DNA from: a virus
Virus record (IMG/VR): IMGVR_UViG_3300030108_002586
Coordinates: 440 to 22,332 of that record
DNA: 21,893 nucleotides
Direction: 5' to 3' (one strand)
The position numbers were made by a program, and so were the translations under genes. Below, one piece after another: positions 1 to 6,861 of the stretch; the first letter of the stretch is position 1, and the number at the start of each line of letters is the position of its first letter. The notes beneath the pieces are model-generated. The model was not told the DNA's origin. It searched no databases and saw only the letters and a list, made by a program, of their open reading frames with translations.

Positions 1-52
1 ATATCAAGCTATTGACACAGGATCGAATACAACATATAGTGACGTAGCATAG
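1..52 (+). CDS. C-terminal end of an upstream gene (partial)
   Basis: The frame starting at base 2 is open and reads YQAIDTGSNTTYSDVA before a TAG at 50-52. It is followed at once by a Shine-Dalgarno and the next gene, as expected for the tail end of a real gene in a tightly packed phage operon. Only 16 residues are visible, rich in Ser, Thr, Asn and Asp, which would suit a structural or tail protein, but no function can be assigned. The -35 box of the promoter for the next gene lies inside this reading frame. Confidence 0.5.
   Translation, partial: YQAIDTGSNTTYSDVA
12..40 (+). promoter_or_regulatory. sigma70-like promoter before the tail-fibre gene
   Basis: TTGACA at 12-17, a 17-base spacer, then TATAGT at 35-40. 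The -35 is a perfect consensus and the -10 has five of six consensus bases. Predicted transcription start is near 47, just ahead of the AGGAG ribosome site at 51-55 and the ATG at 65. The spacing fits, so I read this as a host-polymerase promoter driving the fibre/adhesin genes. Confidence 0.6.
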
Positions 53-64
53 GAGAAAAAAAAC

Positions 65-1423
65 ATGGCATCAACATATACACCTTTAGGAGTAGAACTT
101 CAGGCAACTGGTGAAAACGCCGGTACATGGGGAACAAAAACTAATACTAATTTACAAATCATTGAACAAATTTCTGGTGGTTTTACAACTCAAGCCGTAG
201 GAGATTCTGGGGATACAGATCTTTCTGTGTCTGATGGATCAACTGGTGCAACACTCTCTCATAGAGTTATTGAGTTTACTGGCTCTCTAACAGGATCAAG
301 AAATGTCACAATTCCTATAGATGTTCAACAATTTTATATATTAAAAAATTCAACAAGTGGATCACAAAACGTAGTATTTAAATACGTTTCAGGATCAGGA
401 GATAGTGTAACTATTGCTCCAGGTGTAGTAAAATTAGTTTATGCTACTGCTAATGATGGAACAAACCCAGATATTGATGATTGTGGATTTTTAACTGCTT
501 CATCTACTGACACTTTAACAAACAAAACTTTAACAGCTCCAAAAATTGCAGATGCAGGTTTTATTGCAGATGCAAATGGAAACGAGCAAATTATTTTTCA
601 AACAACATCTTCAGCAGTAAACGAGTTAGAAGTAACTAATGCTGCAACAGGAAACCCACCAATCCTTGGTGCGAGTGGAGAAACTAACGTTGATGTACAT
701 ATTAAACCAAAAGGTTCTGGAGAAACTAGAATCGGAACAGGAGCAGCAGCTGCAACTTTAACAACAGATGGTGCACATGATCTTGTTTTAGATACAAACT
801 CAGGAAGTAATTCAGGTACAATAACAATCACTGATGGAGCAAATGGTAATATTAATATTGCACCAAACGGAACTGGTGTTGTTCAAGCAGGTGGTTCAGC
901 AGTTAAAGTTGCTGGTACAGAAACTATTTGGGTTCCAGCGGTTGCTATGTATCCTAATACTACAAACGGTGCAGAAGCTGCACAAGTAGAATTATCAAAT
1001 GGCCCTGAAATAAAAGTTTTAGATTTTGATAAAGACTCAGATGAGTTTGCACAATTTGCTATAGCATTTCCTAAATCATGGAATGAGGGCACGGTAACTT
1101 TTCAAGCTTTTTTTACGGCAACATCTACAGATACAGGGACAACTGCATGGGGATTATCAGGCGTAGCAATTGCCGATAATGATTCTTGTAACACAGCTTT
1201 TGGAACACAAGTTGTTGCAACGGCGAAAGCACATAGTGGAACATCAAACGATTTAGATGTAACGGCGGTAAGTGGAGCAGTAACTATTGCAGGTTCACCT
1301 AGTACAGATGAACAGGTGTTCTTTCAAATATCAAGAGATGTATCAGCAGATGATTTAAATGCCGATGCTAGATTGCTTGGAATTAAATTATTCTTCACTA
1401 CTGATGCTGCTAACGACGCATAA
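65..1423 (+). CDS. Tail-fibre-like virion protein
   Basis: A 452-residue Ser/Thr/Gly/Asn-rich protein with no cysteine-rich, membrane or enzymatic motif, built of beta-prone repeats as in phage fibres. The N-terminus (MASTYTPLGVELQATGENAG) and the segment STDTLTNKTLTAPKIADAG near residues 147-165 are of the kind common in phage tail-fibre proteins. The middle (about 180-280) is a run of short repeats with NI/DG/GT turns. The last ~160 residues, from about WVPAVAMYP at 289, look like a separate globular domain, possibly the receptor-binding or trimerising tip. AGGAG sits ten bases before the ATG. The next gene encodes a poly-Gly adhesin-like protein, which supports a host-recognition role. The family call is from remembered motif style, without alignment. 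Confidence 0.65.
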   Translation: MASTYTPLGVELQATGENAGTWGTKTNTNLQIIEQISGGFTTQAVGDSGDTDLSVSDGSTGATLSHRVIEFTGSLTGSRNVTIPIDVQQFYILKNSTSGSQNVVFKYVSGSGDSVTIAPGVVKLVYATANDGTNPDIDDCGFLTASSTDTLTNKTLTAPKIADAGFIADANGNEQIIFQTTSSAVNELEVTNAATGNPPILGASGETNVDVHIKPKGSGETRIGTGAAAATLTTDGAHDLVLDTNSGSNSGTITITDGANGNINIAPNGTGVVQAGGSAVKVAGTETIWVPAVAMYPNTTNGAEAAQVELSNGPEIKVLDFDKDSDEFAQFAIAFPKSWNEGTVTFQAFFTATSTDTGTTAWGLSGVAIADNDSCNTAFGTQVVATAKAHSGTSNDLDVTAVSGAVTIAGSPSTDEQVFFQISRDVSADDLNADARLLGIKLFFTTDAANDA

Positions 1424-1432
1424 GGAGAATAA

Positions 1433-2380
1433 ATGGCAGGTTTTGGATATAGAATATTAGGCTTTGGAGCAGGTTGCGCAGGACCCGCTTACATTGAAGC
1501 AACCGGTGGTAATGAAACTATTACTGACGGCGATATTAAAATTCACATTTTTACAGGAGACGGAAACCTTTGTGTAACTTCTAAAGGAAGAGCAGCTGGT
1601 TCAAATCAAGCAGATTACATGGTCGTTGCCGGCGGAGGTGGCGGAGGCCAAGGAACCGGCGGTGGCGGCGGCGGAGGAGGATTTAGACTATCCTCTGGAA
1701 CAGCCTCTGGTTGTTATAGCGTACCATCTCCTTTAGGTGGTTGCGTTCCAGGAATAGGTGTAACATTAGGAGCAATGCCAATCACGGTTGGTGCTGGAGG
1801 AACTGGTAGACAACCTGGAGGACCTGCTGGAACTCTTGGTGGAAATTCAGTTTTTGGTAGTATAACATCAACTGGTGGAGGTGTTGGTAGCGGAGGAGAC
1901 GGAACTCCAAATGGACCAACTAATGGTAGACCAGGAGGTTCAGGCGGAGGTGCACACTTAAATAATCCAAGTTTCGGAAATGGAAATGATCCCCCAACAA
2001 GTCCCCCTCAAGGTAATAATGGAGCACCATTCTCAGGTTTTGTAGGTGGTGGCGGCGGTGGAGCCGGTCAAGCCGGTAGTGGTAAAACTGGAGGAAATGG
2101 AGCTTCTGCAGCAATAGCACCCGCACCTTCAACTGGTTCAGGGGACAATCAAGTATATTCCGGTGGTGGCGGCGGTGGTTCTGACCAAACTTCTCAAAAC
2201 GGAGGAAATGGTGGACCTGGCGGCGGAGGCCGAGGCGGAAATAGACAAAACTCACCTACTGCAGGAGCAGCTGGAACAGCTAACACTGGTGGCGGTGGCG
2301 GAGGAAGAGGTTTACCCTCTGGTATAGGTAACACTGGTGGTAGTGGACTTGTAGTAGTAAGGTATAAATTTCAAAATTAA
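1433..2380 (+). CDS. Poly-glycine adhesin-like tail-tip protein
   Basis: A 315-residue protein that is strikingly glycine-rich from about residue 66 to 300, with repeated runs such as VVAGGGGGG, GGGGGGGGF, GGGGGG and GGPGGGGRGG. The lead-in IKIHIFTGDGNLCVT followed by DYMVVAGGGGGG, and the closing GLVVVRYKF, match the layout of phage/bacterial Gly-rich domains in which a beta-strand frame holds a polyglycine core, reminiscent of the polyglycine-sandwich adhesins of T-even phages. It lies directly after the fibre gene (AAGGAG at 1424-1429 before the ATG), so it is probably a receptor-binding tip or adhesin. Several Pro-Gly-Gly sites (RQPGGPAG, GRPGGSGG, GGPGGGG) are present and are noted because hydroxylase genes follow. 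GGC/GGT/GGA runs locally raise the GC content. Confidence 0.65.
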   Translation: MAGFGYRILGFGAGCAGPAYIEATGGNETITDGDIKIHIFTGDGNLCVTSKGRAAGSNQADYMVVAGGGGGGQGTGGGGGGGGFRLSSGTASGCYSVPSPLGGCVPGIGVTLGAMPITVGAGGTGRQPGGPAGTLGGNSVFGSITSTGGGVGSGGDGTPNGPTNGRPGGSGGGAHLNNPSFGNGNDPPTSPPQGNNGAPFSGFVGGGGGGAGQAGSGKTGGNGASAAIAPAPSTGSGDNQVYSGGGGGGSDQTSQNGGNGGPGGGGRGGNRQNSPTAGAAGTANTGGGGGGRGLPSGIGNTGGSGLVVVRYKFQN

Positions 2381-2382
2381 TT

Positions 2383-2850
2383 ATGGCACACTTTGCAAAA
2401 ATATCAGAAGAAAATATAGTTTTAGCGGTGCACGTTGTTGCTGATGAACACTGCACAAATAAAGATGGTGTTGAAACTGAAGCTGAGGGTCAATACTGGT
2501 TAGAAAAATGTCATGGTTGGCCACAACAACTTTGGAAAAAAACTTCTTATAACACAATTAATAATACACATACATTAGGTGGCACACCTTATAGAGGAAA
2601 CTATGCAGGCATAGGTTATATTTGGGATCCTGAAAATGAAATATTTTTATGTCCAAAACCAGGGCCTGAGTGGACAAAAGATGTAGCCAATGCTAAATGG
2701 GTATCACCACTTGGTGAAGCACCTGCATTAACAGCAGAACAACAAGCACAAAACGAAGCAGACACTCATTCTTGGCATTATGAATGGGACGAAGCTGCAT
2801 ATCAAGCAGATAATACAACTGGTTGGGTGTTGACAGATTTATTCGCATAA
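2383..2850 (+). CDS. Conserved small tail-associated protein
   Basis: A 155-residue protein beginning MAHFAKISEENIVLAVHVV. It has a Trp/Tyr-rich middle (WLEKCHGWPQQLWKKTSY, near residue 39) and the signature RGNYAGIGYIWDPENEIF around residues 72-89. The ending is rich in W, E and D. This pattern (MAHFAK..., then NYAGIGY.YD, then a Pro/Trp stretch) recurs next to tail genes of marine cyanophages and pelagiphages, where it is generally left as a hypothetical protein. It has no membrane segment or catalytic motif. It starts two bases after the preceding stop without an obvious ribosome site, suggesting translational coupling to the adhesin gene. A tail-fibre accessory or chaperone-like role is inference from position only. 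Confidence 0.6.
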   Translation: MAHFAKISEENIVLAVHVVADEHCTNKDGVETEAEGQYWLEKCHGWPQQLWKKTSYNTINNTHTLGGTPYRGNYAGIGYIWDPENEIFLCPKPGPEWTKDVANAKWVSPLGEAPALTAEQQAQNEADTHSWHYEWDEAAYQADNTTGWVLTDLFA

Positions 2851-2858
2851 CATATAAG
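2830..2858 (+). promoter_or_regulatory. sigma70-like promoter of the oxygenase island
   Basis: Perfect TTGACA at 2830-2835, a 17-base spacer, and TATAAG at 2853-2858. The -35 lies inside the end of the preceding gene and the -10 lies in the 28-base gap. Predicted start is near 2865, giving a leader of about 14 bases before the ATG at 2879. It is the best promoter-like match near the island, making the nine-gene run a potential separate transcription unit. Confidence 0.6.
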
Positions 2859-2878
2859 TTTTATAAACATATATAGAT

Positions 2879-3382
2879 ATGCATAAGAAAGTATTAAGTG
2901 AACAAACAATATATTTTGGCGACGTTAAAATGCCTAAAGGTTTTGACATAGATCCTTTTGAAATGTCAAAAGCTATTTTTGAAAGTTCTTACACCGGAGA
3001 AGACATGCCTTTTTTTCGAACTTGGGACAGACTCAACAAATATATTGTTGAACATTTGCGTGTTAAATATGATTTAAATTTAGTTAATAAAAAAACATGG
3101 GGTAAAATGTATTTTCCTAATGTTAAAACAAATCCAACTACAGAAGTTGATCCTGTAGATTTGAGAAATTCTCCTGACTTTGTTTGTCTATATGGTGTTA
3201 ATGCTGTGGATTGTAATGTTAGAATTTATTATGATGATAATAGAAAAAAAGGTAGAAGTTGGGATATGCCACTAACACATAATAAATTTATAATGTTTCC
3301 AGCAACTAATCTTTATTATATAGAAAATAATCAAAAAGATTTAGCAAATTTTGTTCAAATCATAACGTATGAACTTATCTAA
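2879..3382 (+). CDS. DSBH-like protein, possibly an inactive oxygenase relative
   Basis: A 167-residue protein at the head of the oxygenase run. Its second half (FVCLYGVNAVDCNVRIYYDD near residues 100-119, then KFIMFPATNLYYIENN and NFVQIITYELI) has the strand-turn-strand rhythm of the C-terminal half of a double-stranded beta-helix. The FPATNLYY stretch falls where active family members have FPS..xH. No HxD/E and no distal His-Arg pair is visible, so if it belongs to the fold it has lost or never had the iron site. Proteins with this RSWDMPL...FIMFP style occur in marine phages as hypothetical proteins. It overlaps the next gene by 14 bases, implying coupled expression. It might be a regulatory or structural partner of the enzymes. 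The fold call is inference, and a virion role is not excluded. Confidence 0.5.
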   Translation: MHKKVLSEQTIYFGDVKMPKGFDIDPFEMSKAIFESSYTGEDMPFFRTWDRLNKYIVEHLRVKYDLNLVNKKTWGKMYFPNVKTNPTTEVDPVDLRNSPDFVCLYGVNAVDCNVRIYYDDNRKKGRSWDMPLTHNKFIMFPATNLYYIENNQKDLANFVQIITYELI

Positions 3383-4007
3383 TTATTACTGGTATTTTAC
3401 ATCTGCCTTACCACCTAGATTGTGTGATGATATAATTAAATATGCATTATCTAAATCTGAGTCTATGGCGAGAACAGGAGGTTACGATAACGAAAAATCT
3501 TTATCTCAAGATCAAATAAAAAATATGCAAAGAAAAAGAAAATCAGATTTAGTATGGCTTGATGATACTTGGATATATAAAGAATTACATCCATATGTTC
3601 TTGATGCTAATAAAAATGCAGGTTGGAATTTTGAGTGGGATGCAAGTGAAAATATACAATTTACAAAATATAAACTTAATCAATATTATGATTGGCATTG
3701 TGATAGTTGGAATAAACCTTACAATAAACCAAAAAATATTCATACACATGGTAAAATAAGAAAACTTTCTATGACGTGTCAACTAACAGATGGGTCTGAA
3801 TATAAAGGTGGGGAATTAGAATTTGATTTTAGAAACTATGATCCACATATGAGAGACGAAGCTATACACAGAGTACAATGTAAAGAAATATTACCTAAAG
3901 GATCTATTATCGTGTTTCCAAGTCATGTATGGCATAGGGTAAAACCCGTAACTGCAGGGACAAGATATTCATTAGTTATGTGGAGTCTTGGACAGCCATG
4001 GAAGTAA
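3369..4007 (+). CDS. 2OG-Fe(II) oxygenase, prolyl-hydroxylase (PKHD) type
   Basis: A 212-residue protein with a complete 2-oxoglutarate/Fe(II) dioxygenase signature: YYDWHCDSW gives the iron ligands H110 and D112. LSMTCQLTDGSEYKGGELEF is the typical strand pair after them. PKGSIIVFPSHVWHRV supplies the distal ligand H189, and R199 in TRYSLVMWSLG is the expected 2-oxoglutarate carboxylate-binding residue. Length and layout match PKHD/prolyl-4-hydroxylase-like enzymes, which couple 2-oxoglutarate decarboxylation to hydroxylation of a protein or small molecule. The start is an ATG overlapping the previous gene by 14 bases. The sequence is very A+T-rich: the line 3661-3720 has about 14 G or C in 60. 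Activity is well supported by residues; the substrate is unknown. Confidence 0.88.
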   Translation: MNLSNYYWYFTSALPPRLCDDIIKYALSKSESMARTGGYDNEKSLSQDQIKNMQRKRKSDLVWLDDTWIYKELHPYVLDANKNAGWNFEWDASENIQFTKYKLNQYYDWHCDSWNKPYNKPKNIHTHGKIRKLSMTCQLTDGSEYKGGELEFDFRNYDPHMRDEAIHRVQCKEILPKGSIIVFPSHVWHRVKPVTAGTRYSLVMWSLGQPWK

Positions 4008-4627
4008 AAGAATATTTTAAGACTCCAATATGTATAGAGAACAAACCAGAGTTTGTAAAAAGTTTAAATAAAGCTTCTGATAAATATATTAAAGAAGCTA
4101 AAGCTAGACAAAAAGATCATATAAAAAAACACGGCGATTTTGGAACTTCTTATCATTCAACTCCTCTTACTTTAGATAATGATTTTTTAGATTTTAGAAA
4201 TTATATAGGTCAAAAGTCTTGGGATTTTTTAGATTGGCAAGGTTATGATATGTCAGAATATCAAACAATGTTTAGCGAACTATGGGTACAGGAGTTTGCT
4301 AAAAAGGGTGGTGGTAATCACTCTGCACACATACATTGGAATCAACATGTATCTGGTTTTTACTTTTTAAAAGCTAGTGATAAAACATCATATCCCATTT
4401 TTCACGAACCAAGAACTGGTGCTAGAACCACTAAATTAAAAGTAAAAAAAACATCAGATCTTACATATGGAACTGAATTGGTTCAATTTAAAGTGCAGCC
4501 TGGAGTATTAATAATGTTTCCAAGCTATTTAGAACATGAATTTGCTGTAGACTATGGTAAAGAACCATTTAGATTTATACACTGGAACATACAAGCTGTG
4601 CCAAAAGGAATGGCTAAAGATGTTTGA
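3998..4627 (+). CDS. Putative 2OG-Fe(II) oxygenase, HxxHxH type
   Basis: A 209-residue protein from the ATG at 3998 (a GTG 18 bases upstream is also in frame but would lengthen the overlap with the previous gene from 10 to 28 bases). After ELWVQEF comes H108-S-A-H111-I-H113, then VSGFYFL, the strand that in this family follows the first metal ligands. PGVLIMFPSYLEHEF gives the distal His at H180, and R192 in PFRFIHWNIQ is the likely 2-oxoglutarate anchor. The pattern resembles the 'putative 2OG-Fe(II) oxygenase' family (Pfam PF13759-like), in which HxH replaces the usual HxD. The closest relatives in this window by eye are the genes at 6298 and on the minus strand at 19150. Substrate unknown; family confidence is good, exact ligand assignment less so. 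Confidence 0.8.
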   Translation: MEVKEYFKTPICIENKPEFVKSLNKASDKYIKEAKARQKDHIKKHGDFGTSYHSTPLTLDNDFLDFRNYIGQKSWDFLDWQGYDMSEYQTMFSELWVQEFAKKGGGNHSAHIHWNQHVSGFYFLKASDKTSYPIFHEPRTGARTTKLKVKKTSDLTYGTELVQFKVQPGVLIMFPSYLEHEFAVDYGKEPFRFIHWNIQAVPKGMAKDV

Positions 4628-5099
4628 GGTTAAAGATAATTTTTTAGATGTTACTGAACATGTTGCTTTAAAAAATATAATGGAGTCAGAAACATTTCCA
4701 TGGTATTTTAACAAATATAAAGTGCAACATAAACCTAATAAATTATTTCATTATCAGTTTTGTCATATATTTTATAATAATAAAATTAATTCTGACTATT
4801 TTAATGATTTAGAGCCCATATTAAAAAAACTTAAATATAAATCTTTGATTAGAATTAAAGCTAATTTAAATCCAATAAGCAATAAACTCGTTGAGTTTGA
4901 TGAACACGTAGATCAATTTTTTAAATGTAAAGGAGCATTATATTATTTAAATAGTAACAATGGTTATACTATGATAGGAGATCATAAAATAGAAAGTAAA
5001 AGTAATAGAGTTGTTTTATTTGATGCTAGTCAAACTCATTATGGAACTAATTCTACAGATTGTAATAATCGAATGGTAATAAATTTTAATTATTTTTAA
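4620..5099 (+). CDS. 2OG-Fe(II) oxygenase (small HxD type, paralogue of 7386-7859)
   Basis: A 159-residue protein from the ATG at 4620, which overlaps the preceding stop by eight bases. An in-frame upstream start at 4554 would lie deep in the previous gene and lacks the MxxxDNFL opening seen in the paralogue. Ligands are H96-V-D98 in FDEHVDQF, H140 in ASQTHYGTNSTD and R151 in NNRMVINFNYF. It aligns along its whole length with the protein at 7386: DNFL start, FPWYF/FPYYF, NSDYF, LKKL, GALYYLN/GAIFSLN and TNCTD/TNSTD. Such compact oxygenases are frequent in marine phages. A prolyl-hydroxylase-like fold is inferred. DNA is extremely A+T-rich here: about 8 G or C in the 60 bases of 4741-4800. Confidence 0.82.
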   Translation: MFEVKDNFLDVTEHVALKNIMESETFPWYFNKYKVQHKPNKLFHYQFCHIFYNNKINSDYFNDLEPILKKLKYKSLIRIKANLNPISNKLVEFDEHVDQFFKCKGALYYLNSNNGYTMIGDHKIESKSNRVVLFDASQTHYGTNSTDCNNRMVINFNYF

Positions 5100-5102
5100 A
5101 AC

Positions 5103-5681
5103 ATGAATTTAAAAAAACATTATTTTCCTAAAGATAGTTTTATTCAAGGATGGTACATTCCAGAAAAAATTTGTGATGATTTAATTAATTATTATAATAA
5201 AAATAAACATAAAACCTCCAGTGGTAAATGTTTTATAAAAGGAGAATTAGTAAATAATAACGATCATAAACAATCTATTGATTTAAGTTTAGGAAGAGAT
5301 AATTTTGATAAGGGTGTTGCTGGATATAGAGTTTATTTACAAGAAGTTTTAAATTTATATATGAAAGAGTATCCTGAAGTAAATCAACTGCCCAGATTTG
5401 ACGTAGAAGATATTAATATTCAATGGTATCCTAAAAATGGTGGTTTTAAAAAGTGGCACTATGAAAGAGGTGATACTTTTAATTTTTATAGAAATTTAGT
5501 TTTTATGACATATTTAAATGACATAGAAAATGGAGGGACTCATTTTAAATATCAAAATTTAACTTCGCCTGCAAAAAAAGGTTTAACTTTAATCTGGCCT
5601 CCAGATTGGACGCATACACATAAAGGTCAAATAGTTGACAAAGAAAAATTTATAGCTACAGGATGGTATAGACTTATATGA
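5103..5681 (+). CDS. 2OG-Fe(II) oxygenase, HxE type
   Basis: A 192-residue protein with IQWYPKNGGFKKWHYERGD, where H119 and E121 would bind iron; Glu replaces the common Asp, an accepted variation in the superfamily. NLVFMTYLNDIENGGTHF follows as the central strand pair with the GGTxF turn typical of prolyl-hydroxylase-like enzymes. LIWPPDWTHTHKG gives the distal His (H171 or H173) and K182 in KFIATGWYRLI is the probable 2-oxoglutarate-binding base. The opening FIQGWYIPEKICDDLINYY is an N-terminal helix common to these proteins. It begins three bases after the preceding stop and overlaps the next gene by four (ATGA). The HxE class makes it distinct from its neighbours, suggesting a different substrate. 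Confidence 0.85.
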   Translation: MNLKKHYFPKDSFIQGWYIPEKICDDLINYYNKNKHKTSSGKCFIKGELVNNNDHKQSIDLSLGRDNFDKGVAGYRVYLQEVLNLYMKEYPEVNQLPRFDVEDINIQWYPKNGGFKKWHYERGDTFNFYRNLVFMTYLNDIENGGTHFKYQNLTSPAKKGLTLIWPPDWTHTHKGQIVDKEKFIATGWYRLI

Positions 5682-6301
5682 GTTTTAAAAAAAATAAATA
5701 TGCAGTAATTAAACAAGCAATATCAAAAGATTTAGCAACTTTTATTGCAAATTATTTTTGCATGCAAAAACAAGTTTATGATACTTGTAGCCAAGCAAGA
5801 TACTTTTCACCATTTGAAAATATAATTGGATTTTATGAGGGAGAAAATGCACAAATACCAAATACTTATTCTCAATATGCTAATGTGGCTATGGAAACGC
5901 TATTGTTAAAATGTCAGCCAGATATGGAAAAAATAACAGGGTTAAAATTAACTCCTGCTTATACCTACGCAAGAATTTATAAAAAAGGTGATGAATTAAA
6001 ACGACACAAAGATAGATTTAGTTGTGAGATATCTACTACTATGAATTTAGCAGGTGATGATTGGCCTATATATTTAGAGCCCTCAGGAGAAAAAGGTAAA
6101 AAAGGTGTCAAGGTAGATTTAAAACAAGGAGACATGTTAGTATATAGGGGATGTGATTTAGAACATTGGAGAAAACCATTTAAGGGTAAAGAATGTGTGC
6201 AAGTTTTTTTACACTACAATAATATTAAAACACCAGGAGCTAAAGAAAATATGTATGATAAACGTCCACATTTAGGACTGCCTGCGTGGTTTAGAAAATG
6301 A
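5678..6301 (+). CDS. 2OG-Fe(II) oxygenase, HxD type with non-standard 2OG-binding end
   Basis: A 207-residue protein with YARIYKKGDELKRHKDR, giving iron ligands H110 and D112, then CEISTTMNLAGDDWPIYLEP as the following strands. DMLVYRGCDLEHWRKPF supplies H163. The final strand reads CVQVFLHYN: where relatives carry Arg or Lys about ten residues after the distal His, this protein has Cys173, with K169 and K171 nearby. So 2-oxoglutarate must be held differently or by those lysines. This EHWR.PF...QVFLHYN ending is a recognisable phage subfamily. A tail after about residue 181 (TPGAKENMYDKRPHLGLPAW) is not part of the core fold. It joins its neighbours by ATGA overlaps on both sides. Substrate unknown. 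Confidence 0.82.
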   Translation: MSFKKNKYAVIKQAISKDLATFIANYFCMQKQVYDTCSQARYFSPFENIIGFYEGENAQIPNTYSQYANVAMETLLLKCQPDMEKITGLKLTPAYTYARIYKKGDELKRHKDRFSCEISTTMNLAGDDWPIYLEPSGEKGKKGVKVDLKQGDMLVYRGCDLEHWRKPFKGKECVQVFLHYNNIKTPGAKENMYDKRPHLGLPAWFRK

Positions 6302-6861
6302 TACCTTTTAATTTTCCTATATTAAAAAATAAACTTAAAGAAAACTTTAAAATAAAAAAACAATTATTAGAGCTAATAGATAAACAAAAATCAGGTTCTT
6401 TAAAACAAAATGATGATTATTTTACAGATAGTATCTCAAGAGTAGATTGGGACAGAAGACACGATACAGAAAGAGAGTGGGTTAAATTAGTAGGTCCTCA
6501 TTTACAAAAACATTTTACAGAAGAAGTAAAAAAGATAGGTTTATCTAAAATACAAATTTTTGAGTTATGGTTTCAACAATATGGCAAAGGAGATACACAT
6601 GGTTGGCACGTTCATGGTCATAACTTTACAGGTGTATATTATTTAGAGTTTGGAAAGAATTCTCCTAAGACTCAAATAGTAGAGCCTTTATCTTTAAAAA
6701 TTATTGATGTAGATGTAAAACAAGGAGACGTTATTATATTTCCAAGTATGTTTATACACAGAGCGCCCCCTTCTCAAACTAAAAAAAGAAAAACAATTAT
6801 ATCATTTAATTTTAATGCAGACTATGTGCATGATGATTTTTTAAAAATTTTAAGAACGTGA
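6298..6861 (+). CDS. Putative 2OG-Fe(II) oxygenase, HxxHxH type
   Basis: A 187-residue protein. IFELWFQQYGKGDTHGWHVH contains H101, H104 and H106, followed by FTGVYYLEF. KQGDVIIFPSMFIHRAPP gives distal H154, and R164 in KKRKTIISFNFN is the likely 2-oxoglutarate anchor. The overall pattern matches the PF13759-like group. By eye it is clearly homologous to the minus-strand protein at 19150-19662: both have KNSPxT, a GD-I-I-x-P-x-F-I-x-H block and KKR-x-IISF-x-F. The first ~60 residues are charged and probably helical. The gene overlaps both neighbours by four bases (ATGA upstream, GTGA downstream), so it is translated as part of a coupled chain. Substrate unknown. Confidence 0.82.
   Translation: MIPFNFPILKNKLKENFKIKKQLLELIDKQKSGSLKQNDDYFTDSISRVDWDRRHDTEREWVKLVGPHLQKHFTEEVKKIGLSKIQIFELWFQQYGKGDTHGWHVHGHNFTGVYYLEFGKNSPKTQIVEPLSLKIIDVDVKQGDVIIFPSMFIHRAPPSQTKKRKTIISFNFNADYVHDDFLKILRT

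Noticed and set aside
1920-2255. Minus-strand open frame of 111 codons opposite the Gly-rich gene
   Set aside because: It is rich in His, Leu, Arg and Tyr as expected from reverse-reading Gly codons; no start context and no family resemblance.
3980-3998. GTG start for the second oxygenase
   Set aside because: The ATG at 3998 gives the natural MEVKEYFKTPI opening and a 10-base overlap like the other junctions.
4554-4620. Upstream ATG extending the third oxygenase by 22 residues
   Set aside because: The extension lies in the previous gene and the paralogue at 7386 starts at the position equal to 4620.
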